A stretch of DNA of 64,000 bases, taken from contig NZ_CP061721.1 in assembly GCF_014764445.1 (NCBI RefSeq), forward strand, positions 1 to 64,000. Reading direction: 5' to 3'. Source of the DNA: Pseudarthrobacter sp. BIM B-2242 (GTDB lineage Bacteria; Actinomycetota; Actinomycetes; Actinomycetales; Micrococcaceae). The notes under the pieces are model-generated. The model ran no database searches. It saw only the letters and a program-made list of their open reading frames with translations, and was not told the DNA's origin. This document shows positions 49,176 to 56,792 of this stretch, in pieces; the first letter of the stretch is position 1, and each line of letters opens with the position of its first letter. Made by a program: the position numbers and the translations under genes.

Positions 49176-49196
49176 GTGATGCCCTGGGGGCATCAC
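49176..49196. promoter_or_regulatory. 21-bp palindrome between MFS and GntR genes
   Basis: Arms GTGATGCCC and GGGCATCAC are perfect around a 3-base centre. It lies 22 bp past the GntR stop and 130 bp upstream of the MFS start, so it could be a GntR terminator or a second operator. Confidence 0.5.
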
Positions 49197-49218
49197 AGCA
49201 CTTCGTAACTTGGCGGCA

Positions 49219-49923
49219 CTACGGCGCCGGGCGCACAGACGCCTTGAACCGGCGTCGGGAATTCGCCAGATGACTCCGCATGGCAGCGGCGGCGGCGCTT
49301 TCATCACCGTCAGCGATGGCGGCCGCGATTGATTTGTGTTCGTGGACCACCTGGTCGAAGTGGTCACGCGCGTAATGCTCGACGCCGGTCATCAGCCGGG
49401 TGCGCGGCATCGCGATCATCGTCTGGCCCAGTGCTGAGAGGCAGTCGGAGTAGAAGGGGTTGCCGGAGGCGGCCGCGATGGCGCGGTGGAATTCGAAATC
49501 GGCCTTCATGGCGTGACCGGGATGATCGGCGCTGGCCGTGAATTGGTCCAGTGCGGAGTTGATGGTCCTGAGCTGGCGGTCGGAGTGGTTGCGGGCGGCC
49601 AGGGCTGCTGCCTCAGCCTCCACGCCCAGCCGGAACTCCAGCAGGTGGAGGCGGTCCTCGACGCTCGCAACCGGGCGGCTGCCGGGAACCGGCTGGGGAC
49701 CGTCGTCGGGCGGGGTCAGTGCGAAGCTGCCCCGCCCGCGTTCGGTTTCCACGAGTCCCTCGGCCTGGAGCCGCGTTAGCGCGGCGCGCACTACGGTGCG
49801 GCTGACGCTGAACTCGCCCATCAGCTCGTTCTCGCTCGGGAGTTTGTCGCCGGGCTGGATGGCACCGTCCACGATGCGCGTGCGAAGCTCTGCGGTGAGG
49901 TCCGCGGTCAGGTTCCGGGTCAT
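49219..49923 (-). CDS. GntR family regulator, FadR/FCD subfamily
   Basis: A 234-aa repressor-type protein: an N-terminal winged helix (LRTRIVDGAIQPGDKLPSENELMGEFSVSRTVVRAALTRL) and an all-helical C-terminal FCD domain with metal/ligand His residues (EFHRAIAAASGN; HEKSIAAAIADGD-like). ATG 49923 is preferred; the upstream extension to 49983 enters the neighbouring gene. It lies 10 bp downstream of the talarate/galactarate dehydratase-like gene, so it probably controls that operon. Confidence 0.9.
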   Translation of the reverse strand: MTRNLTADLTAELRTRIVDGAIQPGDKLPSENELMGEFSVSRTVVRAALTRLQAEGLVETERGRGSFALTPPDDGPQPVPGSRPVASVEDRLHLLEFRLGVEAEAAALAARNHSDRQLRTINSALDQFTASADHPGHAMKADFEFHRAIAAASGNPFYSDCLSALGQTMIAMPRTRLMTGVEHYARDHFDQVVHEHKSIAAAIADGDESAAAAAMRSHLANSRRRFKASVRPAP

Positions 49924-49933
49924 GCGTTCAAGG

Positions 49934-51061
49934 TTACGCGCCGAACTCCACGGACTCGGTGGTCCAGGCGCGCGCCTGGTCACTCAGGGTCACGCCCAGG
50001 CCGGGACGGTCCGGCACGATCATCCGGCCGTTCTTGGTTTCGAGGCGTTCGTTGAAGAGCGGGTCCAGCCAGTCGAAGTGCTCCACCCAGGGTTCGCGCG
50101 GGTAGGCCGCGGCGAGGTGAAGGTGGATTTCCATGGCGAAGTGCGGGGCCAGGCCCAGGCCGCGTTCGTCCGCGAGGGCGGCGAGGCGGAGGAACTGGGT
50201 GATGCCGCCGACGCGCGGTGCGTCCGGCTGGATGATGTCGCAGCCGTTGGCGTTGATGAGGCCCTTGTGTTCGGCCACGGAAGCCAGCATCTCGCCGGTG
50301 GCGATGGGCGTGTCCAGGACGTTGGCGAGGTGGGCGTGGCCTTCGAAGTCGTAGGCATCCAGCGGTTCCTCGATCCAGATGAGGTTGAATTGCTCCAGCT
50401 GGCGGCCCATGCGCAGGGCGGTGGCGCGGTCCCACTGCTGGTTGGCGTCCACCATCAGCGGGACGTCCCAGCCAATGTGTTCACGGATGCCGGCCACGCG
50501 GCGGAGGTCCTCTTTGGTGTCGGGGAGACCCACCTTGATCTTGATGCCGCCGATGCCTTCTTCGAGGAGGACGGTGGCGCGGGCCTTGACCTCGTCGAGG
50601 GACGCGTTGAGGAAGCCGCCGGAGGTGTTGTAGGTCTGGACGGAGTCGCGGTAGGCACCCAGGAACTTGGCCAGTGACAGGCCGGCGCGCTTGGACTTGA
50701 GGTCGTAGAGGGCGATGTCGATGGCGGCGAGGGCCTGGGTGGCCACGCCGGAGCGGCCCACGGAGGCGCCGGCCCAGAGGAGCTTGGTGTAGATCTTGCC
50801 GATGTCGTTGGGGTCTTCGCCGATCAGGCCTTCGGCCACTTCCTTGGCGTGGGCGTATTGGGCGGGACCGCCGGCGCGCTTGGAATAGCTGAAGCCCAGG
50901 CCTGTGTGGCCAAGCTCGGTGGTGATCTCCGCGAACAGGAACACCACCTCGGTCATCGGCTTCTGGCGGCCGGTGAAGACCTTGGCATCGCTGATGGGGA
51001 CGGCCAGGGGGAGCCGTGCGGTGGAAAGTTTGATGTGCCGGATGAAGTCGACGGTACTCAT
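49934..51061 (-). CDS. Mandelate racemase/muconate lactonizing family dehydratase (talarate/galactarate-type)
   Basis: A 375-aa enolase superfamily acid-sugar dehydratase. Catalytic lysines are in GGIKIKVGLPD. Metal ligands are in LMVDANQQWDR, LIWIEEPLDAY and IATGEMLASV, and the His base is in APHFAMEIHLHLAAAYP. This arrangement, with KxK and a His-Asp dyad, resembles L-talarate/galactarate dehydratase. ATG start at 51061. A strong ATACAAG inverted repeat precedes the gene. Confidence 0.87.
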   Translation of the reverse strand: MSTVDFIRHIKLSTARLPLAVPISDAKVFTGRQKPMTEVVFLFAEITTELGHTGLGFSYSKRAGGPAQYAHAKEVAEGLIGEDPNDIGKIYTKLLWAGASVGRSGVATQALAAIDIALYDLKSKRAGLSLAKFLGAYRDSVQTYNTSGGFLNASLDEVKARATVLLEEGIGGIKIKVGLPDTKEDLRRVAGIREHIGWDVPLMVDANQQWDRATALRMGRQLEQFNLIWIEEPLDAYDFEGHAHLANVLDTPIATGEMLASVAEHKGLINANGCDIIQPDAPRVGGITQFLRLAALADERGLGLAPHFAMEIHLHLAAAYPREPWVEHFDWLDPLFNERLETKNGRMIVPDRPGLGVTLSDQARAWTTESVEFGA

Positions 51062-51112
51062 TGATGCTCCTCGGAAGCAGGCTGTCCGGGCTGCAGTGCC
51101 CTGCTACTTAGG

Positions 51113-51139
51113 ATACAAGTGTGCCGCTTGTATTACAAG
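51113..51139. promoter_or_regulatory. Overlapping ATACAAG/CTTGTAT operator repeats
   Basis: ATACAAG (51113-51119) and CTTGTAT (51127-51133) form an inverted repeat. CTTGTA-T-TACAAG (51127-51139) forms a second palindrome sharing the middle half-site. The TTGTAT/ATACAA halves fit FadR-type GntR sites. The array lies 52 bp upstream of the dehydratase start. Confidence 0.75.
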
Positions 51140-51196
51140 TGTTTCGCTGACGCGCTCCGACCTCACAACGATCAGTCAATCCATCACGGCAGGGCC

Positions 51197-51895
51197 TCAG
51201 GGCGCGCGAAAACTGTGCGACGACTTGATCGTTGCCGCGAGGTCCGAGCAGAAGAAGGCCAACACCTCCGCAGCACGGGCCGCGTTGTTGGAGGATGTCG
51301 CGACAGCACCCGCGAAGACCGTGCTAATCGCGCAGTCGGCCGGGAGAACGCCGAGGATGCACACGCCGGGTTGCCCGACCAGTTCGCTGAGCTGCTGCAG
51401 GCCGAGATCGACCTCTCCCTCGGCGAGCAGGCGCGCCACGGGCACGCCTGGACGGGCCTGCACAAGCCGGTCGCTGACCTCACCGGTCATGCCCCAGTGG
51501 TCGATCATTCGCAACAGCTCGGTGCCGCTCGGTCCGGTGGAATATCCGATGCGGGACGCCGCGCGCAGGGCGCCGCGAAGCTCGTCGGCATTCGCAAAGG
51601 CCGTGCCTTCGGAACATGTGGCTTCATCGGCGCTGCGTGCGGGCACGCCTACGGCGACCTCCGACAGTACGATCGGGGCGATGGACGCCGGATCCACGTG
51701 CCCCTCGGCAGCGAGGCGTTGGAGAGCGTCCTCGGCGAGGAACACAAGGTCGAACGGCTCACCGGCGGTCACCCGCTGGGCGGCGTCCACTCCGCCGACG
51801 GATTCGAGCTGCAGAAGCGGTAGCCCCGCTTCGGCGGCGGCTTCAGCGAGGTCGGCGAGAACGTGGCGGGTGGCCATCGACGAGATCGCCCTCAC
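51197..51895 (-). CDS. ModA-like substrate-binding protein without signal peptide
   Basis: A 232-aa periplasmic-binding type 2 fold protein resembling the molybdate-binding ModA family (AGEPFDLVFLAEDALQRLAAEG; RIGYSTGPSGTELLRMIDHWG). It has no signal peptide or lipobox and begins directly in the fold, and no ABC permease or ATPase is adjacent. The GTG start overlaps the aldo/keto reductase stop (GTGA), so it is a built-in member of the 4,5-cleavage operon and its last gene. A cytoplasmic binding or catalytic role is inferred; the function is unknown. Confidence 0.75.
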   Translation of the reverse strand: MRAISSMATRHVLADLAEAAAEAGLPLLQLESVGGVDAAQRVTAGEPFDLVFLAEDALQRLAAEGHVDPASIAPIVLSEVAVGVPARSADEATCSEGTAFANADELRGALRAASRIGYSTGPSGTELLRMIDHWGMTGEVSDRLVQARPGVPVARLLAEGEVDLGLQQLSELVGQPGVCILGVLPADCAISTVFAGAVATSSNNAARAAEVLAFFCSDLAATIKSSHSFRAP

Positions 51896-52866
51896 GCGGC
51901 ATCCTCGAAAGTCTCGGCGTCAACTTCGGCAGCAGATGCTGGCGCATATCGCGCGCCGGAGATGGTGTCCGTGCCAATCAGCACGCCGGCCCGCGCCAAC
52001 AGCGCGCCGTCGACAGTGATGTCGGCCGCCGCCATGTTCTCACGCAGGTGCGCGACGCTCGTTGTTCCCGGGATCGGCAGAACGTGATCGCCGCGGGAGA
52101 GCAGCCATGCCAGTGCTAGCTGTGCCGGGGTGCAGCCGGCCTCCGCCGCCAGCTCACGCCAAGAGGACAGCAGCACCGCATTCGCACCCCAGTGCTCGGG
52201 CTGGAAGCGGGGCATGCCGCGGCGGATGTCCTTTGGCGCCAGGGCTTCGGGATCGCCGATCGAGTCGCTGAGGAAACCGCGGGCCACCGGCGAGAACGCG
52301 ACGAGCGCAACTCCCCTGGAACGGGTGGCCTCGAGCATCCCCAGCTCGGGGTTGCGGCTCCACAGCGAGTACTCGTTCTGCACGGCCGCGATAGGCGTGA
52401 CTGCCTGCGCCTCGCGCAGCCGCGCCACCGACACCTCGGACAGGCCGATTGCGCCGATCTTGCCCGCGGCGACCATTTCGGCCAGCGCGCCGACGCTATC
52501 GCCGATCGGCACCTTCTTGTCCCACCGGTGAAGGTAGTACAGGTCGATGTAATCGACGCCCAGGCGGCTTAGCGAAGCATCGACCTGTGCCCGCAGCGTA
52601 TCGGGGCGTCCGTCGATGACTTTCACGCCGTCGACCATCGCCATTCCGCCCTTGCTCGCCAAGAAGACCTCGTCGCGCCGCCCCGCAATCGCCCGGCCGA
52701 CCAGCTCCTCGTTGCGGCCGCCGCCGTACAGAGTCGCGGTGTCGAGCAGCTGCACGCCGTCGTCGAGCGCCGCGCGCAGGAACGCCAGACCGTCCTCGGC
52801 GCTCGGGGGCACGCCGTAGGCGTGGCTCAGGGACATGCATCCGAGGCCGATCCGGGGGAGGTTCAC
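51892..52866 (-). CDS. Aldo/keto reductase
   Basis: A 324-aa NADPH-dependent (beta/alpha)8 oxidoreductase. Catalytic residues are Asp and Tyr in LLDTATLYGGGRNEELVG, Lys in VFLASKGG and His in DLYYLHRWD; the cofactor region is VLPIPGTTSVAHLREN. GTG 52866 overlaps the ligC-like gene by 4 bp, and in-frame sequence beyond is the reverse frame of that gene. No AKR step is part of the standard 4,5-cleavage pathway, so its role here is open. Confidence 0.87.
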   Translation of the reverse strand: MNLPRIGLGCMSLSHAYGVPPSAEDGLAFLRAALDDGVQLLDTATLYGGGRNEELVGRAIAGRRDEVFLASKGGMAMVDGVKVIDGRPDTLRAQVDASLSRLGVDYIDLYYLHRWDKKVPIGDSVGALAEMVAAGKIGAIGLSEVSVARLREAQAVTPIAAVQNEYSLWSRNPELGMLEATRSRGVALVAFSPVARGFLSDSIGDPEALAPKDIRRGMPRFQPEHWGANAVLLSSWRELAAEAGCTPAQLALAWLLSRGDHVLPIPGTTSVAHLRENMAAADITVDGALLARAGVLIGTDTISGARYAPASAAEVDAETFEDAA

Positions 52867-53816
52867 GCGAGCTGCTCCTCCAGCGCGCCGAGGACGCGGT
52901 AGCAGTCGATGACCTGGCGGATCGACGAGTTCGGCTCGCGACCCTCGCGGATCGCGCTGATGAACTCGCGGTCCTGCAGCTCGATGCCGTTCATACTCAC
53001 CGCCACGTTCGAGACGTCGATCTGCTCGTCGCGGCCGTTGAAGAGGTCGTCGTAGCGGGCGATGTACGTCTCGGTGTCGCCGATGTAGCGGAAGAACGTG
53101 CCGAACGGGCCGTTGTTGTTGAACGAGAGGGACAGGGTGCAGATCGCCCCGGTCTCGCTCTTGAGCTGGATGGACATGTCCATCGCGATGCCGAGTTCGG
53201 GGTTGATGGGGCCCTGGATCGCGTTCGCCTGCACGATCTTGCCCGCTTGGTAAGCGAACAGGTCGACAGTGTGCGCGGCGTGGTGCCACAGCAGGTGGTC
53301 GGTCCAGGAGCGTGCCTCACCCTTGGCGTTCGTGTTCGTGCGGCGGAAGAAGTACGTCTGCACGTCCATCTGCTGCACGTTGAACGAGCCTTCGGCGATC
53401 CGGTTGTGCACGAGCTGGTGCGAGGGGTTGAACCGCCGTGTGTGGCCCACCATGGCGATGCGGTCGGACGCCTCGGCCGCGGCGAGCGTCGCCTCGGCGT
53501 CGGCGAGCGAATCGGCGAGCGGGATCTCCACCTGCACGTGCTTGCCGGCCTTGAGGACCGCCTGCGTCTGCGAGGCGTGCAGCCCCGTGGGCGTGGCGAG
53601 GATGACGGCATCGACGTCGTCGCGCTCCAGCACGGCGTCGAGCCCGACGACGGCGTTGGCGACGCCGTACTTCGCGGCGACACCGTCCGCCTTCTCCTGC
53701 GAGGTGGCGGAAACCACGGTCACCTCGGCGTCTTCGATGTTCTTCAGGGCGTCAAGATGCTTCATGCCGAAGGCGCCGTTGGCGCCGACGACCGCGACGC
53801 GGATCTGGTCGGTCAT
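52863..53816 (-). CDS. 4-carboxy-2-hydroxymuconate-6-semialdehyde dehydrogenase (LigC-like)
   Basis: A 317-aa Gfo/Idh/MocA-type oxidoreductase. Predicted to oxidise the hemiacetal of the ring-fission product to 2-pyrone-4,6-dicarboxylate with NAD(P). The N-terminus has the Rossmann run VAVVGANGAFGMKHLDAL and the family Lys region GKHVQVEIPLADS. FFRRTNTNAKGEARSWTDHLLWHHAAHTVDLF is characteristic of LigC as I know it. It lies 26 bp after the dioxygenase gene in the same operon. Confidence 0.88.
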   Translation of the reverse strand: MTDQIRVAVVGANGAFGMKHLDALKNIEDAEVTVVSATSQEKADGVAAKYGVANAVVGLDAVLERDDVDAVILATPTGLHASQTQAVLKAGKHVQVEIPLADSLADAEATLAAAEASDRIAMVGHTRRFNPSHQLVHNRIAEGSFNVQQMDVQTYFFRRTNTNAKGEARSWTDHLLWHHAAHTVDLFAYQAGKIVQANAIQGPINPELGIAMDMSIQLKSETGAICTLSLSFNNNGPFGTFFRYIGDTETYIARYDDLFNGRDEQIDVSNVAVSMNGIELQDREFISAIREGREPNSSIRQVIDCYRVLGALEEQLA

Positions 53817-53842
53817 TCGTTTCTCCTCAGGTAGGTGAAGGA

Positions 53843-55144
53843 TCAGGCGCTCGGGTTCGAGATGACGAGGTGCCCGACGGCGGTGTTCGACGCCGGCACG
53901 TGGTAAAAGCGGTGGTTCACCTCGGGGCTTTCGCCTCCGAACTGATCATCCATTGCACCGCGCGCAATGAGCCAGTCGACGAGCTCGATGCCCTCGGAGC
54001 CGGCCTCATCGACGTACTCCATGTGATCCCACTCGGTCAGGCCTACGGGGTCGGCGATGAGGTGGTCCAGGAATGCGTTGTCCCACTCCTCGTTAATCAG
54101 GCCAGCCCGCGGGCCCTGCAGCTGGTGGCTCATGCCGCCGGTTCCCCAGATTTGCACGTTGAGCGGCTCACCGTCCCACTTGTCCAGCGCACGGCGGAGC
54201 GCACGCCCGAGTTCGTAGCAGCGACGCCCGGACGGCACCGGGTACTGCACCACGTTCACGGCGAGGGGGATGACCCTGACAGGCAATTCATCGACATCGC
54301 CATACACGAGCGACAGCGGTACCGTGAGGCCGTGGTCCACGACCATCTCGTTGACGAGGGTGAGGTCGAAGTCATCCTGGATCACGGACTGGGCGATGTG
54401 TGCGGCCAGCTCGGGATAACCTTTGACGTCGGGCACGGGGCGGGGGCCATAGCCCTCGTCCGCGACCGGATACTCCGCGCCGGTGCCCAGCACGAAGGTG
54501 GGGATGATTGACGAGTCGAACGCAGTGGCGTGGTCGTTGTAAACCAGGATCACGACGTCGGGGGTGTTCTCCTTGGCCCACTTGCGGGTCCAGTCGTAGC
54601 CGCTGAACACCTTCTTCCAGTAGGGCTCCTCGGTCTTGCCATGGTCCATCGCCGCGCCGATCGCAGGCACGTGCGAGGTGAACAACGCAGACGTGTACTT
54701 TGCCGGCGCGTCGGGGCGCATGACCTCGGACTTCTCGGTCGGCGCAGGAGGGGTCCATCCGTCGAGATCCTTCAGCCGCACTCCCTCGGGGCGACGGCCA
54801 CCGCCGATCATCATGTCGCGGTAGGCCGCCTCGCTCATGCCGGTCATCGAGCCAGCCATCTGCTGGAAGCTCAGGCCGTGCGTGGCGCCGATCTTGCTGA
54901 GGAAGTAGATGTTGCCGCCCTCGGCCATCATGGCGTTCAGGTCCATGTCGAGCACCGCCTGGCGCTGGGCGGGGCTCAGCGGCCACTCCTCGAGATAGGC
55001 CTCGCGGTCGGCGAGGTAGCGCTCACGGTTTTCGGGCTTCATTAGCGACATCGAGAACTGGTTGAGGTGGTAACCCTTGCGGGCCATCTCAGCATCGAAA
55101 ATGATGGTGCCGGGTACGTCTTTGTACGGTTTGTCGAGTGTCAT
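53843..55144 (-). CDS. Fused protocatechuate 4,5-/gallate dioxygenase (LigA-LigB order)
   Basis: A 433-aa non-haem Fe(II) extradiol dioxygenase cleaving protocatechuate or gallate. Residues of about 15-120 match the small alpha subunit LigA, and about 150-430 match the catalytic LigB subunit. Likely Fe ligands are H158 (TSHVPAIG), H205 (VYNDHATAF) and E352/E353 (INEEWD); H340 (GMSHQL) fits the general base. In GalA/DesB-type gallate dioxygenases, as I recall, the LigB part comes first; here the order is reversed. The substrate preference is uncertain. Confidence 0.88.
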   Translation of the reverse strand: MTLDKPYKDVPGTIIFDAEMARKGYHLNQFSMSLMKPENRERYLADREAYLEEWPLSPAQRQAVLDMDLNAMMAEGGNIYFLSKIGATHGLSFQQMAGSMTGMSEAAYRDMMIGGGRRPEGVRLKDLDGWTPPAPTEKSEVMRPDAPAKYTSALFTSHVPAIGAAMDHGKTEEPYWKKVFSGYDWTRKWAKENTPDVVILVYNDHATAFDSSIIPTFVLGTGAEYPVADEGYGPRPVPDVKGYPELAAHIAQSVIQDDFDLTLVNEMVVDHGLTVPLSLVYGDVDELPVRVIPLAVNVVQYPVPSGRRCYELGRALRRALDKWDGEPLNVQIWGTGGMSHQLQGPRAGLINEEWDNAFLDHLIADPVGLTEWDHMEYVDEAGSEGIELVDWLIARGAMDDQFGGESPEVNHRFYHVPASNTAVGHLVISNPSA

Positions 55145-55145
55145 G

Positions 55146-56090
55146 TCATGCTCCTTCGGGCCAGTAGAGGCGGCTGGGATTGTCTACGAGCAGCTTGTGC
55201 TGCAGTTCGGGGGTCGGTGCGATGTGCGGGATGAAGTCGAACAGGAGCCCGTCGTCAGGCATGTGATCCTTCAGGTTCGGGTGCGGCCAATCGGTGCCCC
55301 AGAGCACGCGATCGGGGAACTCCTCGACGACGCGACGCGCGAAGGGCACTACATCGGTGTACGCATTTTGCTCGCCGTCGAGCGCGCGCGGGCCGCTGCC
55401 CGAGAGTCGCTCGGGGCAGGAAACCTTGGTCCAGACGTTCGGGTTTTCCCGCATGAAGCGCAGGAACAGCTCGAACTCGGGACCGTTCGGGTCTTTGGTC
55501 ACGTCGGGGCGACCCATGTGGTCGACGACGAGGTCGGTGGGGATCGCCGAGAAGAACTTGTACAGCTCGGGCAGATCCTCGGCCTCGAAGTAGATGACCA
55601 CGTGCCAGCCGAGCGGGGCGATCTTCGCGACAATCTCGTCGAGCGAGTCTGTGGGCACCCGGTCGACCAGACGCTTTACGAAGTTGAAGCGCACGCCCCG
55701 GACGCCGGCGGCGTGCAACTCGGCGAGCTCCTCATCGGTCACGTCGCGGCGAACCGTGGCGACACCGCGGGCGCGACCCTCGCTGCGCTGTAGCGCGTCG
55801 ACGAGCGCGCGGTTGTCGGCACCGTGGCAGGTGGCCTGCACGATCACGTTGCGCTCGAAGCCGAGGCGGTCGCGCAGTGCAAACAGCTGCTCAGCAGAGG
55901 CGTCGCACGGAGTGTACTTGCGCTCCGGCGCGTACGGGAACTGCTCACCCGGTCCGAAGACGTGGCAGTGCGCGTCGACCGCGCCCGTGGGCACGCGGAA
56001 CGTCGGAGCCGAGGGCCCGTTGTACCAGTCGAGCCATCCGGGCGACTTCTCGAAGCCGCCGCTGGTGTCGCCGTGCGCCATGGTGCTCAT
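55146..56090 (-). CDS. 2-pyrone-4,6-dicarboxylate hydrolase (LigI-like)
   Basis: A 314-aa amidohydrolase superfamily enzyme that opens the lactone of 2-pyrone-4,6-dicarboxylate to 4-oxalomesaconate. Metal/active-site motifs are VDAHCHVFGPG near residue 39, VVDHMGRPD near 187 and GTDWPHPN near 262; QATCHGADNRA and GVRGVRFNF are typical of PDC hydrolase. It overlaps the aldolase gene by 4 bp and ends 1 bp before the dioxygenase start. Confidence 0.9.
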   Translation of the reverse strand: MSTMAHGDTSGGFEKSPGWLDWYNGPSAPTFRVPTGAVDAHCHVFGPGEQFPYAPERKYTPCDASAEQLFALRDRLGFERNVIVQATCHGADNRALVDALQRSEGRARGVATVRRDVTDEELAELHAAGVRGVRFNFVKRLVDRVPTDSLDEIVAKIAPLGWHVVIYFEAEDLPELYKFFSAIPTDLVVDHMGRPDVTKDPNGPEFELFLRFMRENPNVWTKVSCPERLSGSGPRALDGEQNAYTDVVPFARRVVEEFPDRVLWGTDWPHPNLKDHMPDDGLLFDFIPHIAPTPELQHKLLVDNPSRLYWPEGA

Positions 56091-56779
56091 GCCTCCACGT
56101 ACTCGAGGCCGGCCTTGGCCAGCGGCTCGCGCATGTTGTAGATGTCGAGCCCCAGCACGCCCTCGCGGAACTGCTGACGCTTGGCCTCCTCGTTGTCCTC
56201 GCGCTTTTGGCTGGCGTCAGCCACCGCTCCGACTAGCTCGCGCGGGACAACCACGACGCCGTCGACATCGGCAACGACCACGTCGCCAGGGTTCACCACG
56301 GCGTTCGCGACCACTACGGGGATGTTCACCGATCCGAGGGTCGCCTTGACGGTGCCCTTCGAGTTGATCGCGCGGGAGAAGACCGGGAAGCCCAGCTTCT
56401 CGAGGTCGGCGACGTCACGCACGCCGCCGTCGATGACCAGGCCCTTGCAGCCGCGCGCGGTGAGCGAGGTCGCGAGCAGCTCACCGAAGAAGCCGTCTTC
56501 ACTCTCGGTGGTGCAGCCGGCGACGATCACATCGCCTTCCTGCACCTGCTCGGCGGCGACGTGGAACATCCAGTTGTCACCGGGCTGCAGCAGCACCGTC
56601 ACGGCCGGGCCACAGAGCTTAGCGCCGGTGTAGGCCGGCCGGATGTAGGGGCGCAGGAGCCCGACTCGCCCCATCGCCTCGTGGATAGTGGCGACGCCGA
56701 ACTGCGAAAGGCGTTTGACGTCCGCGGGGTCCGGACGTTCGATATTGGTGCGGACGATGCCGAGGTTGTTCAGTCGCAT
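56087..56779 (-). CDS. 4-carboxy-4-hydroxy-2-oxoadipate aldolase (LigK/ProA-like)
   Basis: A 230-aa class II pyruvate aldolase of the RraA fold. It splits 4-carboxy-4-hydroxy-2-oxoadipate to pyruvate and oxaloacetate, the last pathway step. Motifs are the Arg-Asp pair in VIDGGVRDVADLEKLGFPVFSR and the metal-site region GDVVVADVDGVVVVPRELV. ATG 56779 is preceded by GAGAGGA and begins the conserved MRLNNLGIVRTNIERP. A longer in-frame ORF to 56878 overlaps the next gene and is not supported. Confidence 0.9.
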   Translation of the reverse strand: MRLNNLGIVRTNIERPDPADVKRLSQFGVATIHEAMGRVGLLRPYIRPAYTGAKLCGPAVTVLLQPGDNWMFHVAAEQVQEGDVIVAGCTTESEDGFFGELLATSLTARGCKGLVIDGGVRDVADLEKLGFPVFSRAINSKGTVKATLGSVNIPVVVANAVVNPGDVVVADVDGVVVVPRELVGAVADASQKREDNEEAKRQQFREGVLGLDIYNMREPLAKAGLEYVEA

Positions 56780-56792
56780 TTTGATGGTCCTC

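Noticed and set aside
51062-51196. Attachment-site repeat marking the edge of the catabolic island
   Set aside because: No matching direct repeat, tRNA or integrase was found at the other edge near 58.9-59.6 kb.
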